Assembly (NCBI GenBank): GCA_910575055.1
Contig: CAJTDC010000013.1
Span: 20,284 to 84,283 of the forward strand
Source: Clostridia bacterium
Lineage (GTDB): Bacteria; Bacillota; Clostridia; Lachnospirales; Anaerotignaceae
DNA: 64,000 bases
Direction: 5' to 3'
Shown here piece after piece: positions 41,868 through 51,086 of the stretch (within the stretch, counting starts at the first letter, position 1; each line of letters opens with the position of its first letter). The notes beneath the pieces were generated by a model. The model did no database searches, was not told the origin of the DNA, and worked only from the letters and a program-made list of their open reading frames with translations. The position numbers and the translations under genes are program-made.

Positions 41868-43206
41868 AATACAACAAATAGAAAATCCTTTATCACAAAA
41901 TTTTACAATAAAATCACTGCTGAAATTTGCATTTCCAACGATTTTAATGATGATATTTATGGGATTGTATACAATTATTGACACTATTTTTGTAGCACGC
42001 TTTGTAAATACAAATGCACTTTCAGCATTGAATATTGTTTGCCCTATTAACAATTTAATTGTAGGTATTGGAACTATGCTTGCAACAGGAGGGAGTGCCA
42101 TTATAGCCCGAAAAATGGGAGCAGGAAAACAGACAAGGGCATCACAGGATTTTACGTTGATTACCAGTATAGGGGTTCTGTTAGGCGTGTTGATTACAGT
42201 GTTTGGAACAGTTTTTATTGACAAAATTATTTTAGGACTTGGAGCAAGCAGTATTTTATTTCCATATTGCAAGAAATACCTTTTTACACTTTTGTTATTT
42301 ACACCTGCAAGCATATTGCAAGTGATTTTTCAGAATTTAATTGTAACAGCAGGACGTCCTGAAATTGGTATGTTAATTGGTGGAAGTGCAGGAATTACGA
42401 ATATATTGTTAGATTACATTTTTATGGTGCCATTACAAATGGGAATTAAGGGAGCAGCATTTGGTACAGGTATCAGCTATATAATACCAACGGTGATAGG
42501 TATATTGTTCTTTTCTACAAACAAAAGCAGTTTATATTTTAAAAAACCCATCATAGATATTTCTGTATTAGTAGAAAGCTGTACAAATGGTTTTTCAGAA
42601 ATGATAAGTCAGACAGCAACAGCGGTTACAACATTTCTTTTTAACAATATTATGATGAAAATACTTGGTGAGAATGGAGTTGCAGCAATTACAATTATTA
42701 TTTATACACAGTTTTTATTGAGCACTCTTTACATCGGGTTTTCTATAGGGGTAGCTCCTGTTATTAGTTATAACTATGGGAAACAGGACAATAAACAACT
42801 AAAGAATGTATTTTCTATTTGTATACAGTTTATTCTATTTGTTTCTGTTTCTGTTTTTGTAATAGCTTTTATTTTTGGTTCACCATTGGTTTGTGTTTTT
42901 TCAGAAAAAGGGACATCTGTTTATGAAATTGCAAGAAATGGATTTTTGATTTTTCCTTTTAGTTTTCTGTTCTGTGGACTAAATATTTTCACTTCTGCCA
43001 CATTTACAGCATTGTCGAATGGAAAATTGTCAGCAATATTATCATTTCTACGAACTTTTGTATTGATTATAGTGTTGTTGCTTACATTACCTAATTTTTT
43101 AGGCGTAATAGGTGTATGGCTTGCAGTACCAATAGCAGAATTCATTACAATGATAGTAGCACTGGCTTTTATTAATCAAAACAAAGAAAAGTATCATTAC
43201 ATATAA
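41860..43206 (+). CDS. MATE-family multidrug/organic-cation exporter
   Basis: 448 residues with about 12 hydrophobic helices in two similar halves; exports drugs or metabolites using Na+ or H+. LLKFAFPTILMMIFMGLYTIIDTIFVARFVNTNALSALNIVCPI is the typical first half; the second half has FSIGVAPVISYNYGKQD. ATG 41860 (GGAGAGTG upstream) overlaps the regulator's stop by 8 bp in another frame; the frame is open further upstream only because it lies within the AraC gene. Close to the MepA/DinF side of the family. Confidence 0.9.
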   Translation: MNEIQQIENPLSQNFTIKSLLKFAFPTILMMIFMGLYTIIDTIFVARFVNTNALSALNIVCPINNLIVGIGTMLATGGSAIIARKMGAGKQTRASQDFTLITSIGVLLGVLITVFGTVFIDKIILGLGASSILFPYCKKYLFTLLLFTPASILQVIFQNLIVTAGRPEIGMLIGGSAGITNILLDYIFMVPLQMGIKGAAFGTGISYIIPTVIGILFFSTNKSSLYFKKPIIDISVLVESCTNGFSEMISQTATAVTTFLFNNIMMKILGENGVAAITIIIYTQFLLSTLYIGFSIGVAPVISYNYGKQDNKQLKNVFSICIQFILFVSVSVFVIAFIFGSPLVCVFSEKGTSVYEIARNGFLIFPFSFLFCGLNIFTSATFTALSNGKLSAILSFLRTFVLIIVLLLTLPNFLGVIGVWLAVPIAEFITMIVALAFINQNKEKYHYI

Positions 43207-43296
43207 ATAATAATATTTTTATGCCATACAACGATAAATAAAAATAAAGTGAAATATTATAAAAAAAGAAAAATATTTATAATGAAATTTTAAAAA

Positions 43297-43336
43297 AAAA
43301 GTCCCATCAGTTTATATAGACTTTTGGGACTTTTTT
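43297..43336. terminator. Bidirectional terminator between convergent genes
   Basis: AAAAGTCCCA / TGGGACTTTT around an 18-nt loop, T-run both ways. Confidence 0.8.
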
Positions 43337-43337
43337 A

Positions 43338-44735
43338 TTATTCTATGTCTTCTAATGTATCCATAATATTTATAGTATTTCCAGAAGGTTGTGACAATGC
43401 TGTTTGATTTGTAGCTTCCATAGTCATACCACAATTAAATACCATCGTTAACATATCTGGTACATTTAAGTTGAATGTTACAGTAGCATTTGTATCATTT
43501 TGATTTGCAGATGCTGTAATGTAATTTGTACCACCTGTACCAACAGTAATATTCATATCATAACCAGAAATTTCGCTGTTGTCTTCCAAAATTTTTAATG
43601 TAAAATGAATGTCTGCACCATTTTCACTAAAATTAAATTGTGAAGTATAGCCATCTGCTTGTTGTTGGAAAGAATTATCTCCAAAAAGGTCTACAAAAAC
43701 AGCTATAGATTGCTGAAAATCACTGTAGTCATCTACACTTGTCAATGGAACAGAAGATAATACATTTTTAATATAATCTTCGAAATTAAAAGAAGTTTCT
43801 TTTACTGTTTCCATTAAATCAGAGAAATTAACGTCCATACCCATAGAAGAATATAGTTCGTCTAAATCTATGTAATACCAAGCATTTCCGTCCATACCTG
43901 CAAAAGCAAATGCTGGAGATTGGAAGTATATTTTTCCTGTAGAAATATCTGTAATATAGTTGATTTCTATATTTTCTAGTGCATTTACAACAGCATTTGC
44001 AATTTCTGACGTTTCCTCATCAGGTGCTTCTGTTGCAATATATTTTTTTAATCCTTCTGTATTTAACTGCATTGCAAGAGACATATTTTGTTTATCTTGT
44101 TCTGAAATACCTTCGAATGTACCAGAACCTGTAATTGGCATTAATTCTCTTGTAGTTTCATCATAAGGCATATCTAATTCAAAAGAGAAAGTACCTTTAA
44201 AAACATAAGGCTGTTCTGCAAATTTTCTATTATATTCCATATAACGGTTTATAATAGAGAAAGAACCAGCATCTGCTAATAATTTGTCTGTGTCAATTAG
44301 TAAAGCTGCTTTTTGTTCTGCGTCCCAGCCTACTGGATAATCAAATGCTTCTCCTAAAAAACGTATAGGTATGTAAGTGTTTCCAGAAGAAATTACCATT
44401 GAAGTTTCTAAATTTTTTTCTACACCATTTTTAATTACAGTAACATTTGTTTCTCCAGGATGAAATTGTATTGTTGTATCTCCTCTTTGTGCTGTTGTTA
44501 AATGTAGTGTATCATCATAATCTACTGTTGCACCCATTTGTTGCAGCGTATCACGAAGAGGAACAAATACACGATTTTTACGATTAATAGGTTTTAAATT
44601 GTCAAAGGCAATCATTTCACCATTGATTTGTAATTGCATATCATCACTTTCTGCTGCCAATGCTGTAACAGAAATACCTGCTATCATAGTAAAAGTACTC
44701 AATATGGCAGTAAATCGTTTTAATATTTGTTTCAT
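43338..44735 (-). CDS. Secreted stalk-domain (copper-amine-oxidase N-terminal-like) protein
   Basis: 465 residues. Signal peptide KQILKRFTAILSTFTMIAGISVTALAAE (cleavage near residue 27-28). Residues ~33-145 form the stalk domain: LQINGEMIAFDNLKPINRKNRVFVPLRDTLQQMGATVDYD and TYIPIRFLGEAFDYPVGWDAE, the typical 'V..R.v.E.lG' repeats that anchor surface proteins of Gram-positives. The remaining ~300 residues are an Asp/Asn/Thr-rich beta-type domain, probably extracellular, of unknown role. Ribosome site AAAGGAGGTAA. Single gene; the minus-strand neighbour upstream is separated by the 44871 terminator. Confidence 0.8.
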   Translation of the reverse strand: MKQILKRFTAILSTFTMIAGISVTALAAESDDMQLQINGEMIAFDNLKPINRKNRVFVPLRDTLQQMGATVDYDDTLHLTTAQRGDTTIQFHPGETNVTVIKNGVEKNLETSMVISSGNTYIPIRFLGEAFDYPVGWDAEQKAALLIDTDKLLADAGSFSIINRYMEYNRKFAEQPYVFKGTFSFELDMPYDETTRELMPITGSGTFEGISEQDKQNMSLAMQLNTEGLKKYIATEAPDEETSEIANAVVNALENIEINYITDISTGKIYFQSPAFAFAGMDGNAWYYIDLDELYSSMGMDVNFSDLMETVKETSFNFEDYIKNVLSSVPLTSVDDYSDFQQSIAVFVDLFGDNSFQQQADGYTSQFNFSENGADIHFTLKILEDNSEISGYDMNITVGTGGTNYITASANQNDTNATVTFNLNVPDMLTMVFNCGMTMEATNQTALSQPSGNTINIMDTLEDIE

Positions 44736-44870
44736 ATCATATTACCTCCTTTTTGTATTTTCTTCATAATAATATGCCTCCTTTTTATGATAAAAGTGAT
44801 ACAATATTAATATTGTATATTGATTAGTATAACACGATAATATAATAAACACAATGGAAAAGAACAAACA

Positions 44871-44899
44871 AAAAACAGAAGTACAATACTTCTGTTTTT
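44871..44899 (-). terminator. Terminator of the SGNH hydrolase gene
   Basis: 13-bp perfect stem AAAAACAGAAGTA / TACTTCTGTTTTT with CAA loop, T-run on the minus strand. Confidence 0.85.
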
Positions 44900-44908
44900 T
44901 GTATTATA

Positions 44909-45556
44909 TTATTTTAATATACCATTTTTATCTACAAGTCGTGTAATAGCAGAAAAAACACTATCATACAAATAGTCATATCCTTTTTCGCTTAAATGTA
45001 CACCATCATATTGAAAAAGAGAAGTAAATTCTTCTTCACTTTCATATTTTAATATAGAAAAAAAGTCAATCATAGGACATTGATACTGTTCTGCTATTTT
45101 TTTTACAATGTCACAGTATTTTTTTACTCTGTCTGTTGTAGTAAATGGAAAAAAATCCGTATCTACCACTGGAGGTGGTGTAATCAAAACAACAATGGGA
45201 CGACAATGATTTAAGCCTGTATGATTATTATGATTTTGTATTTGCTCTATTATAGAACACATATTTTTTTCATATTCATAGGGAGTACGATATTGGTCTT
45301 CTACTAATGCACTATCATTAGAACCTAAAAGTATAAAAACAATGTTAGGGTGATAATTTAAAACATCTTTTTGTATACGTTCCAACGCCTCTCTTGTAGT
45401 ATCGCCATTTACACCACTGTTTTCTATTTTCCAGTTGACGGAAGGATAACATTGAGGCAGAAAAGCCTCTAGACGTCTTGTATAAGTACATTTTTTACTC
45501 ACACCATAGCCAAATGTAATACTATCACCAAAAGCAACAATTGTTGTTTGTATCAT
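44909..45556 (-). CDS. SGNH/GDSL-type hydrolase
   Basis: 215 residues with all four blocks: GDSITFGYGV (Ser), NSGVNGDTTREAL (Gly/Asn), ILLGSNDS (Asn) and YDGVHLSEKGY (Asp-x-x-His). An esterase/lipase-fold enzyme, here without signal peptide, so cytosolic; possible substrates include acyl esters or acetylated sugars. Ribosome site AGGAGGAAAG. It follows aroA by 23 bp on the same strand and may be a passenger of the aromatic operon. Confidence 0.85.
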   Translation of the reverse strand: MIQTTIVAFGDSITFGYGVSKKCTYTRRLEAFLPQCYPSVNWKIENSGVNGDTTREALERIQKDVLNYHPNIVFILLGSNDSALVEDQYRTPYEYEKNMCSIIEQIQNHNNHTGLNHCRPIVVLITPPPVVDTDFFPFTTTDRVKKYCDIVKKIAEQYQCPMIDFFSILKYESEEEFTSLFQYDGVHLSEKGYDYLYDSVFSAITRLVDKNGILK

Positions 45557-45579
45557 ATACCTTTCCTCCTTATTTTATA

Positions 45580-46860
45580 CTATATTGATGTAATAATATC
45601 ATAAAAATTTGGAAAAGAAATATTTGCACATTCTGCACCTGTAATTGTTGTTTCACCCAAAGCAGCAGTTCCAGCAACTGCCATAGCCATAGCAATACGA
45701 TGGTCTTGATAACTTTGTGTAACACAACCTTTTAATGTATTTCCTCCTTGTATTATCATACCATCTTCTGTTTCTGTAATATTAGCACCAAATTTTTTCA
45801 GTTCTGTAATAATTGTTTGAATACGGTTTGACTCTTTTACTTTTAGTTCTTGTGCATCTTTTATAATTGTTGTGCCTTGTGCAAAACAGCCGGCTACAGC
45901 AATAACAGGAATTTCATCAATAAGACGAGGAATGTCAGCTCCTCCTATTGTGGTGCCCTGTAAAGCAGAATATTTTACACGAATATCGCCTATTTTTTCA
46001 CCATTTATTATTTTTTCATTTTCTATTGAAATGTTGCCTCCCATAGATTGCAAAGTATCAATAATACCTGTTCTTGTTTCATTGATACCTACATTTTTTA
46101 ATAAAATTTCACTGTTTTTACAAATACTACCCATTACAATAAAATAAGCAGCAGAAGAAATGTCAGCAGGTACGATAATTTTTTTAGACTGAAGTTCTGG
46201 CACTGGTTTGCAATGTATTTTATTTCCTATTTTTTGTATATTCGCTCCCATATAACGTAACATAATTTCTGTATGGTCACGAGTAGGCTCTGGTTCTATT
46301 ATAATTGTTTCGCCTTTTGCAAAAAGCCCAGCTAATAATATAGCACTTTTCACTTGTGCACTTGCTACAGGCAATTTATAGGTAATACCTTTTAGTGTTT
46401 TGCCTTCTATTGTAAAAGGAGCAAATAAATTTTCTTTGTCATTTCCTTTTAATACCGCACCCATTTTACGCAAAGGAATAGCGATACGGTTCATAGGACG
46501 TTTTTGTATAGAACTATCTCCTGTTAAATGACTTGAAAAAGGCTGAGCAGATAATATACCACTTATCAAGCGTAATGTTGTGCCACTGTTTCCTACATCT
46601 AATGTTTCAACTGGTTTTGTTAAACCGTGTAATCCTTTTCCGTGAACAAATATTTTACTCTCATTTTGTTCTATTGTAATGCCTAATTTTTGAAAGCAGG
46701 AGATTGTAGAAAGGCAGTCTTGTCCCATAAGAAAGCCTTCTATTTCTGTTACTCCTTTTGCTAATGCACCAAACATAATACTTCTGTGAGAAATAGATTT
46801 ATCACCAGGTACTGTAATGGTAGCATAAATATTTTTTTTAGGTGTTATAATTTGGTTCAT
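45580..46860 (-). CDS. aroA: 3-phosphoshikimate 1-carboxyvinyltransferase (EPSP synthase)
   Basis: 426 residues. Transfers enolpyruvyl from PEP to shikimate 3-phosphate. VPGDKSISHRSIMFGALAKG, VGNSGTTLRLISGIL, LTGDSSIQKRPMNRI, LPVASAQVKSAILLAGL, EPTRDHTEIMLRYMGA, PRLIDEIPVIAVAGCFAQG and the C-terminal YQDHRIAMAMAVAG are all in place. The class pattern (GDKSISHR, with Ala at the usual LxGNAGT position replaced by GNSGT) fits class II enzymes. Third gene of aroF-tyrA-aroA; 7 bp from tyrA. Confidence 0.96.
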   Translation of the reverse strand: MNQIITPKKNIYATITVPGDKSISHRSIMFGALAKGVTEIEGFLMGQDCLSTISCFQKLGITIEQNESKIFVHGKGLHGLTKPVETLDVGNSGTTLRLISGILSAQPFSSHLTGDSSIQKRPMNRIAIPLRKMGAVLKGNDKENLFAPFTIEGKTLKGITYKLPVASAQVKSAILLAGLFAKGETIIIEPEPTRDHTEIMLRYMGANIQKIGNKIHCKPVPELQSKKIIVPADISSAAYFIVMGSICKNSEILLKNVGINETRTGIIDTLQSMGGNISIENEKIINGEKIGDIRVKYSALQGTTIGGADIPRLIDEIPVIAVAGCFAQGTTIIKDAQELKVKESNRIQTIITELKKFGANITETEDGMIIQGGNTLKGCVTQSYQDHRIAMAMAVAGTAALGETTITGAECANISFPNFYDIITSI

Positions 46861-46867
46861 TTGTATA

Positions 46868-47965
46868 TCAATCCTTTACAAAAACATCATAATTTAAGTT
46901 ATGAAGCAAATTAATACTTTTTTGTCTATCTTCTTCTGTATCAAAAGCAAAATATAGAGCACCTTGCTGTTGTTCTCTGTTGTTAACAATACTCATATTT
47001 TTGATGTTGATGCCATGACTGGAAAAAAGTACTGCAATAATAGCGATACTACCAGGACGGTCTAATACATCAACAGTAATTTCATAGCGTTTTACAAAAC
47101 TCTTTGGAGTAATAGAATGGAAAGAGTCTCTATAAACTCTTGCTATGTCAAAATAGTCGTATACAGATTGATATTGTTCTTGTAACAATTTTTGACGAAT
47201 GTCTTGTATTATTGTTTCAAAAGAAGAAAGTACTTTTAATATTTGTTGTTTATTTTCCATACAAATGCCTTGCCACATATCAGGACTAGAAGAAGCAATT
47301 CTTGTAATATCTTTAAAACCTCCTGCTGCCAATAAGTGCATATATTGATTTGGTGTGTCTAAATTTTTTACATTATGCACAAGAGCCGATGCAATAATAT
47401 GAGGAACGTGACTAATAGATGCTACAATATAATCGTGTTCTTTAGGAGAAAGTATTACAGTAATTGCACCAATAGAACGTATCAAATCAGAAAAAGCATT
47501 TGTTTTTTCTTTTGGAATAGTTTCATCTGGTGTTAAAATGTAGTAAGCGTTTTCGAAAAGATGTTCTTTGGAAGCATTATATCGAAAACGTTCAGAGCCT
47601 GTCATAGGGTGCCCACCAATATACATAAATTTATCAGAATATTGTTTCATTTTTTGATATAATTCCAATTTGGTACTACCTACATCTGAAACAATACAAT
47701 CTTTTGATACAAAAGGAACTAACTTTTCTGCATATTCCATAATGTTTTGAACAGGTGTACAAATAAAAATAATATCACAATGTTTAAATATATCTGTAAT
47801 TTCTGTAGCATATTCATCAATAACACATTGCTTTTTTGCTTCTAATAATACATCTTCGTGACGATTAAATGCTACAATCGTTTTGACAGAGGTTCTGTTA
47901 CGGAATGCTTTTGCAAGAGAACCTCCAATTAAACCAAGTCCTACAATGCCAATTTTAGAAAACAT
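46868..47965 (-). CDS. tyrA: Prephenate dehydrogenase with ACT domain
   Basis: 365 residues. NAD-dependent oxidative decarboxylation of prephenate to 4-hydroxyphenylpyruvate (tyrosine branch). Rossmann start IGIVGLGLIGGSLAKAFR, IFICTPVQNI, GGHPMTGSERFRYNASKEHLFENAYYILTP (catalytic His in GHPMTGSE), VASISHVPHIIASAL. A C-terminal ACT domain (about 293-365: YEITVDVLDRPGSIAIIAVLFSSHGINIKNMSI) suggests feedback by tyrosine. Two bases separate it from the aroF stop. Confidence 0.95.
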   Translation of the reverse strand: MFSKIGIVGLGLIGGSLAKAFRNRTSVKTIVAFNRHEDVLLEAKKQCVIDEYATEITDIFKHCDIIFICTPVQNIMEYAEKLVPFVSKDCIVSDVGSTKLELYQKMKQYSDKFMYIGGHPMTGSERFRYNASKEHLFENAYYILTPDETIPKEKTNAFSDLIRSIGAITVILSPKEHDYIVASISHVPHIIASALVHNVKNLDTPNQYMHLLAAGGFKDITRIASSSPDMWQGICMENKQQILKVLSSFETIIQDIRQKLLQEQYQSVYDYFDIARVYRDSFHSITPKSFVKRYEITVDVLDRPGSIAIIAVLFSSHGINIKNMSIVNNREQQQGALYFAFDTEEDRQKSINLLHNLNYDVFVKD

Positions 47966-47967
47966 AT

Positions 47968-48981
47968 TTAAAACTTCCTTCCTGACAGTTGTATATATGG
48001 TTTTAATTCATCACAAAGTTGTTTAAAATCTTCTGGGTTTAATGATTGAGAACCATCAGACATTGCAGTAGCAGGGTTTGGGTGTACTTCAATTTCAAGA
48101 CCGTCAACACCAACAGCTACAGCAGCACGACTTAAAGGAGCAATATAATCACGTACACCAGAAGCATGACTTGGGTCTATAATAATAGGCAAATGTGTTT
48201 TGCTTCTTAAAACAGGTACAGCACTAATGTCTAATGTATTTCTTGTGCTTGTTTCGTAAGTACGAATACCTCTTTCACAAAGTATTACTTTTTCATTTCC
48301 TTCATTCATAATGTATTCTGCAGCATTGAGCCATTCATCTATTGTTGCACAAAGACCTCTTTTTAATAATATAGGTAAATTAGATTTTCCTACTTCTTTG
48401 AGCAATTCGAAGTTTTGCATATTTCTAGCACCAATTTGCATAATATCTACATAGTTAACAGCTGTTTCTGCGGCTTTGCAGCTAGTTACTTCAGTAATAA
48501 CAGCCATACCTGTTTCTTTTTTAATTTCTGCCATATAACGAAGTCCTTCTTCTTCTAAACCTTGAAAGGAGTAAGGAGAAGTACGAGGCTTGTATGCACC
48601 ACCTCTTAATATTTGAGCACCTGCATTTTTGGCTGCAATAGCAGATGCCATAAGTTGGTCATAACTTTCAATAGCACAAGGTCCAGCCATAATGACAAAA
48701 TTGTCACCACCTATTTTAACACCATTTACATCAATAATAGTAGGTTCTGGGTGGAATTGAATATTAGCAACTTTGTAAGTTTCACTAATAGGAACAAGTT
48801 TTTCAACACCTGGCATAAGCTGAGGATTTTCTGCTAAAAATTTAGATTTATCACCAACAACGCCTATTATAGTAATAGATGCACCTCTGGAAAGATGAGC
48901 ATCTAATCCTAAACTGTATAATTTTTGAATAATAGATTGTATATTTTCTTCTGTTGCGGAATGTTTCATAACAACTATCAT
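47968..48981 (-). CDS. aroF: 3-deoxy-7-phosphoheptulonate synthase (DAHP synthase, class I-beta)
   Basis: 337 residues. First step of the shikimate pathway, from PEP and erythrose 4-phosphate. An N-terminal ferredoxin-like regulatory domain (about 1-75, IVVMKHSATEENIQSIIQKLYSLGLDAHLSRG) precedes the barrel: VIMAGPCAIESYDQL, GGAYKPRTSPYSFQGLEEEGL, QIGARNMQNFELL, LPILLKRGL, IIDPSHASG. This is the AroG/AroF(Bacillus) I-beta type with a feedback-binding front domain. Ribosome site AAGGAGG. First gene of the operon. Confidence 0.95.
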   Translation of the reverse strand: MIVVMKHSATEENIQSIIQKLYSLGLDAHLSRGASITIIGVVGDKSKFLAENPQLMPGVEKLVPISETYKVANIQFHPEPTIIDVNGVKIGGDNFVIMAGPCAIESYDQLMASAIAAKNAGAQILRGGAYKPRTSPYSFQGLEEEGLRYMAEIKKETGMAVITEVTSCKAAETAVNYVDIMQIGARNMQNFELLKEVGKSNLPILLKRGLCATIDEWLNAAEYIMNEGNEKVILCERGIRTYETSTRNTLDISAVPVLRSKTHLPIIIDPSHASGVRDYIAPLSRAAVAVGVDGLEIEVHPNPATAMSDGSQSLNPEDFKQLCDELKPYIQLSGRKF

Positions 48982-49010
48982 ATTTTTATTCCTCCTTATA
49001 ATATAGCATA

Positions 49011-49033
49011 AAAATGTATTTTATGTACATTTT
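49011..49033 (-). terminator. Weak hairpin between the LytTR gene and aroF
   Basis: TACATTTT/AAAATGTA with a 7-nt loop; on the minus strand it is followed by TTTTTATG-like sequence. It overlaps the LytTR stop codon. Possible terminator that insulates aroF. Confidence 0.4.
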
Positions 49034-49817
49034 ACTCTCGGAAATAATACATGTCAATCATAGGATAATTTTCTATTTGTGTAGAATTTTCTTGAAAAAT
49101 ATGGTCAGAAATAGCATTTAAAGTAATTTGTCTATAAGGACGACTAATAAATGCTTTTTTGTTTGTATGGTAAAAACTAACTGTCCAATGTCTTGAATTT
49201 TTATCAATTTTTGAAATTTTATAAGGATTGATAATATAAGAACGATGAGATTGTATTAAAGTATTATCTGGTATTAATTCTAAGAAATGTTGAAATGTTG
49301 TAGGTAATTCTGTAATAGTATTATTTTCTGTATAAATAAAAACTTTTCTGTTTCTAGCTTCTGCAAATAAAATGTCATCTATTGGAAAGTAATAGGAACA
49401 AGAACAGAAGTTTAGCTCCAAAATTTTTTTGTAGCTTGTTTTATACATATTGTAGTAAATATAAACATATTCTGATAAATTATTAGAAATTTCTTCAGTA
49501 ATAGGTAATAAAACTGCTTGGAAAGGTTTTAATTGGAAAAAAGCATTTGATAGATAATTTTTGTTGTAAGAAAAAATAATTATAGGATAGTTATGATATT
49601 TCGAGTTGTTTTGTATTGTTTTTATAATTTGTATAGTATGGTATGGGTCTTTATCTAAATAAAATAGAAATAGATGTATTGGAAGTTTCATCGATTTCAA
49701 TTTTTTAGAATTATATATAATAATTTTTATGTTATTTTTTTCTTTAGGAAAGAAATCTATAATATTTGGAATAATTTGTTGATTAACAAAACATTGTAAT
49801 ATCGTAAAAGGATAAAT
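49032..49817 (-). CDS. LytTR-family transcriptional regulator (start uncertain)
   Basis: The C-terminal ~100 residues are a LytTR DNA-binding domain: FPIDDILFAEARNRKVFIYTENNTITELPTTFQHFLELIPDNTLIQSHRSYIINPYKISKIDKNSRHWTVSF. The front part has the length of a response-regulator receiver but lacks a recognisable acidic pocket and phosphoacceptor Asp, so it is degenerate. The frame is open back to ATG 49979, but that extension is AT-driven Phe/Ile/Leu/Tyr sequence without a ribosome site. AGAGGTGAT sits 5-6 bp before an ATT codon (49817), giving 261 residues, the normal family length; GTG 49826 is the alternative. Not clearly connected with aroF downstream. Confidence 0.7.
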   Translation of the reverse strand: MYPFTILQCFVNQQIIPNIIDFFPKEKNNIKIIIYNSKKLKSMKLPIHLFLFYLDKDPYHTIQIIKTIQNNSKYHNYPIIIFSYNKNYLSNAFFQLKPFQAVLLPITEEISNNLSEYVYIYYNMYKTSYKKILELNFCSCSYYFPIDDILFAEARNRKVFIYTENNTITELPTTFQHFLELIPDNTLIQSHRSYIINPYKISKIDKNSRHWTVSFYHTNKKAFISRPYRQITLNAISDHIFQENSTQIENYPMIDMYYFRE

Positions 49818-50060
49818 AAAAATCACCTCTGATATATGAATTATTTTAAAATAAACAACACAAAAAACATTTCTTTCTAAACTTTTTTCTAAACTTTTCC
49901 CAAAATATAAATGATAAAAAATCTGAAGAAATACCTTATAAATTTGTCTTAAAATTAATAAGAAACTTAAAAAAAACATCTCATAAGTTCGTTTTAAAAA
50001 ATCTTATAAAAAAATCCTATCATACTTTATCATAACTGTACAGAAAAATTTTAATAATAT

Positions 50061-50090
50061 GTCATATGTTAAAAAGCAATTTCATAAATA
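50061..50090 (+). promoter_or_regulatory. SigE-type promoter of the spoIIIA operon
   Basis: GTCATATG, 14 bp, CATAAATA resembles the SigE consensus (GTCATATT, spacing 13-15, CATACA-T). Placed about 25 bp before the spoIIIAA ribosome site, in agreement with mother-cell expression known for this operon. Confidence 0.6.
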
Positions 50091-50115
50091 TAAATAATAA
50101 AAAGGAGGACAACAT

Positions 50116-51072
50116 ATGATGGTAAAAAATGTGCTTTTAAAGACATTTGGTGAAAATATAAAGCAAATCATACAATCATTAAAAGAGGATTTTTTGGAAA
50201 AAGTAGAAGAAATACATATTAGAGTAGAAAAGCCTCTTTTGATTTTTGCTCAAAACAAAGAATATTTTGTAAAAGAAGATGGTAGTATTACAAATAAACT
50301 ATGTGAGGCTTATTTTCCAAAAAGTGAGGATATACAACATACATTAGAAAGGGCAAGTAGATATTCTTTATATGCTTTTTCTGAAGAAGTTAAAAATGGA
50401 TTTTTGACAATAGAAGGTGGACATAGAATTGGCATTGTAGGAAGGACAGTAGTTGAAAATGGCACGATAAAAACAATACAAAATATTAGTGCATTAAATG
50501 TAAGAATTTCTCATCAAGTAAAAGATTGTAGTGATATAGTTTTGCAATATGTCATAGAAAATAAAATTTTTTATAATACACTTTTGATTTCTCCTCCTGC
50601 TTGTGGTAAAACAACACTTTTAAGAGATATGGTAAGACAACTTAGTAATGGCAAAGAAGGTTTTTTTGAAGGACAAACTGTGGGAGTAGCAGATGAAAGA
50701 GGGGAAATTGCAGGGTGTTATAAAGGAATTGCTCAAAATGATGTGGGTATTAGAACAGATGTTTTAGACTGTTGTCCCAAAGCAGAAGGTATGCTTATGC
50801 TTGTTAGAAGTATGTCACCTCGCATTATAGCTGTAGATGAAATTGGAAAAAAAGAAGACTTTGTAGCAATAGAAAGTATTGTAAATGCAGGAATACAGTT
50901 GCTTTGTACTGTTCACGGAAATGATTTAGAAGATGTTAAAAGAAGAGCAATATTGGGAGATATGATAAAAAATGGTGTTTTTCATAGCATTGTAGTACTT
51001 TCTGCAAAAAAAAGAGTAGGAGAAATTAAAACAATTTACAATAAAAATTTAGAAATTGTTTATAAAGCATAA
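50116..51072 (+). CDS. spoIIIAA: Stage III sporulation protein AA (ATPase)
   Basis: 318-residue secretion-type ATPase in the mother cell that powers or assembles the SpoIIIA-SpoIIQ channel. Walker A in LLISPPACGKTTLLRDMVRQL (about residue 160), followed by VGVADERGEIAGCYKGIAQNDVGIRTDVLDCCPKAEGMLMLVRSMSPRIIAVDEIGKKEDF. The front part (EEIHIRVEKPL, GFLTIEGGHRIGIVGR) is family-typical. Ribosome site AAAGGAGGAC. First of eight consecutive genes. Confidence 0.95.
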   Translation: MMVKNVLLKTFGENIKQIIQSLKEDFLEKVEEIHIRVEKPLLIFAQNKEYFVKEDGSITNKLCEAYFPKSEDIQHTLERASRYSLYAFSEEVKNGFLTIEGGHRIGIVGRTVVENGTIKTIQNISALNVRISHQVKDCSDIVLQYVIENKIFYNTLLISPPACGKTTLLRDMVRQLSNGKEGFFEGQTVGVADERGEIAGCYKGIAQNDVGIRTDVLDCCPKAEGMLMLVRSMSPRIIAVDEIGKKEDFVAIESIVNAGIQLLCTVHGNDLEDVKRRAILGDMIKNGVFHSIVVLSAKKRVGEIKTIYNKNLEIVYKA

Positions 51073-51086
51073 GGAGGAAAAATAAT

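Noticed and set aside
48982..49031. T-box or tryptophan/tyrosine attenuator before aroF
   Set aside because: The gap is only 50 bp with a weak hairpin; there is no room for a T-box and no leader peptide.
49818..49979. N-terminal extension of the LytTR protein as a membrane domain
   Set aside because: Hydrophobic only because the DNA is A/T-rich; interrupted by charged residues and lacking a ribosome site.
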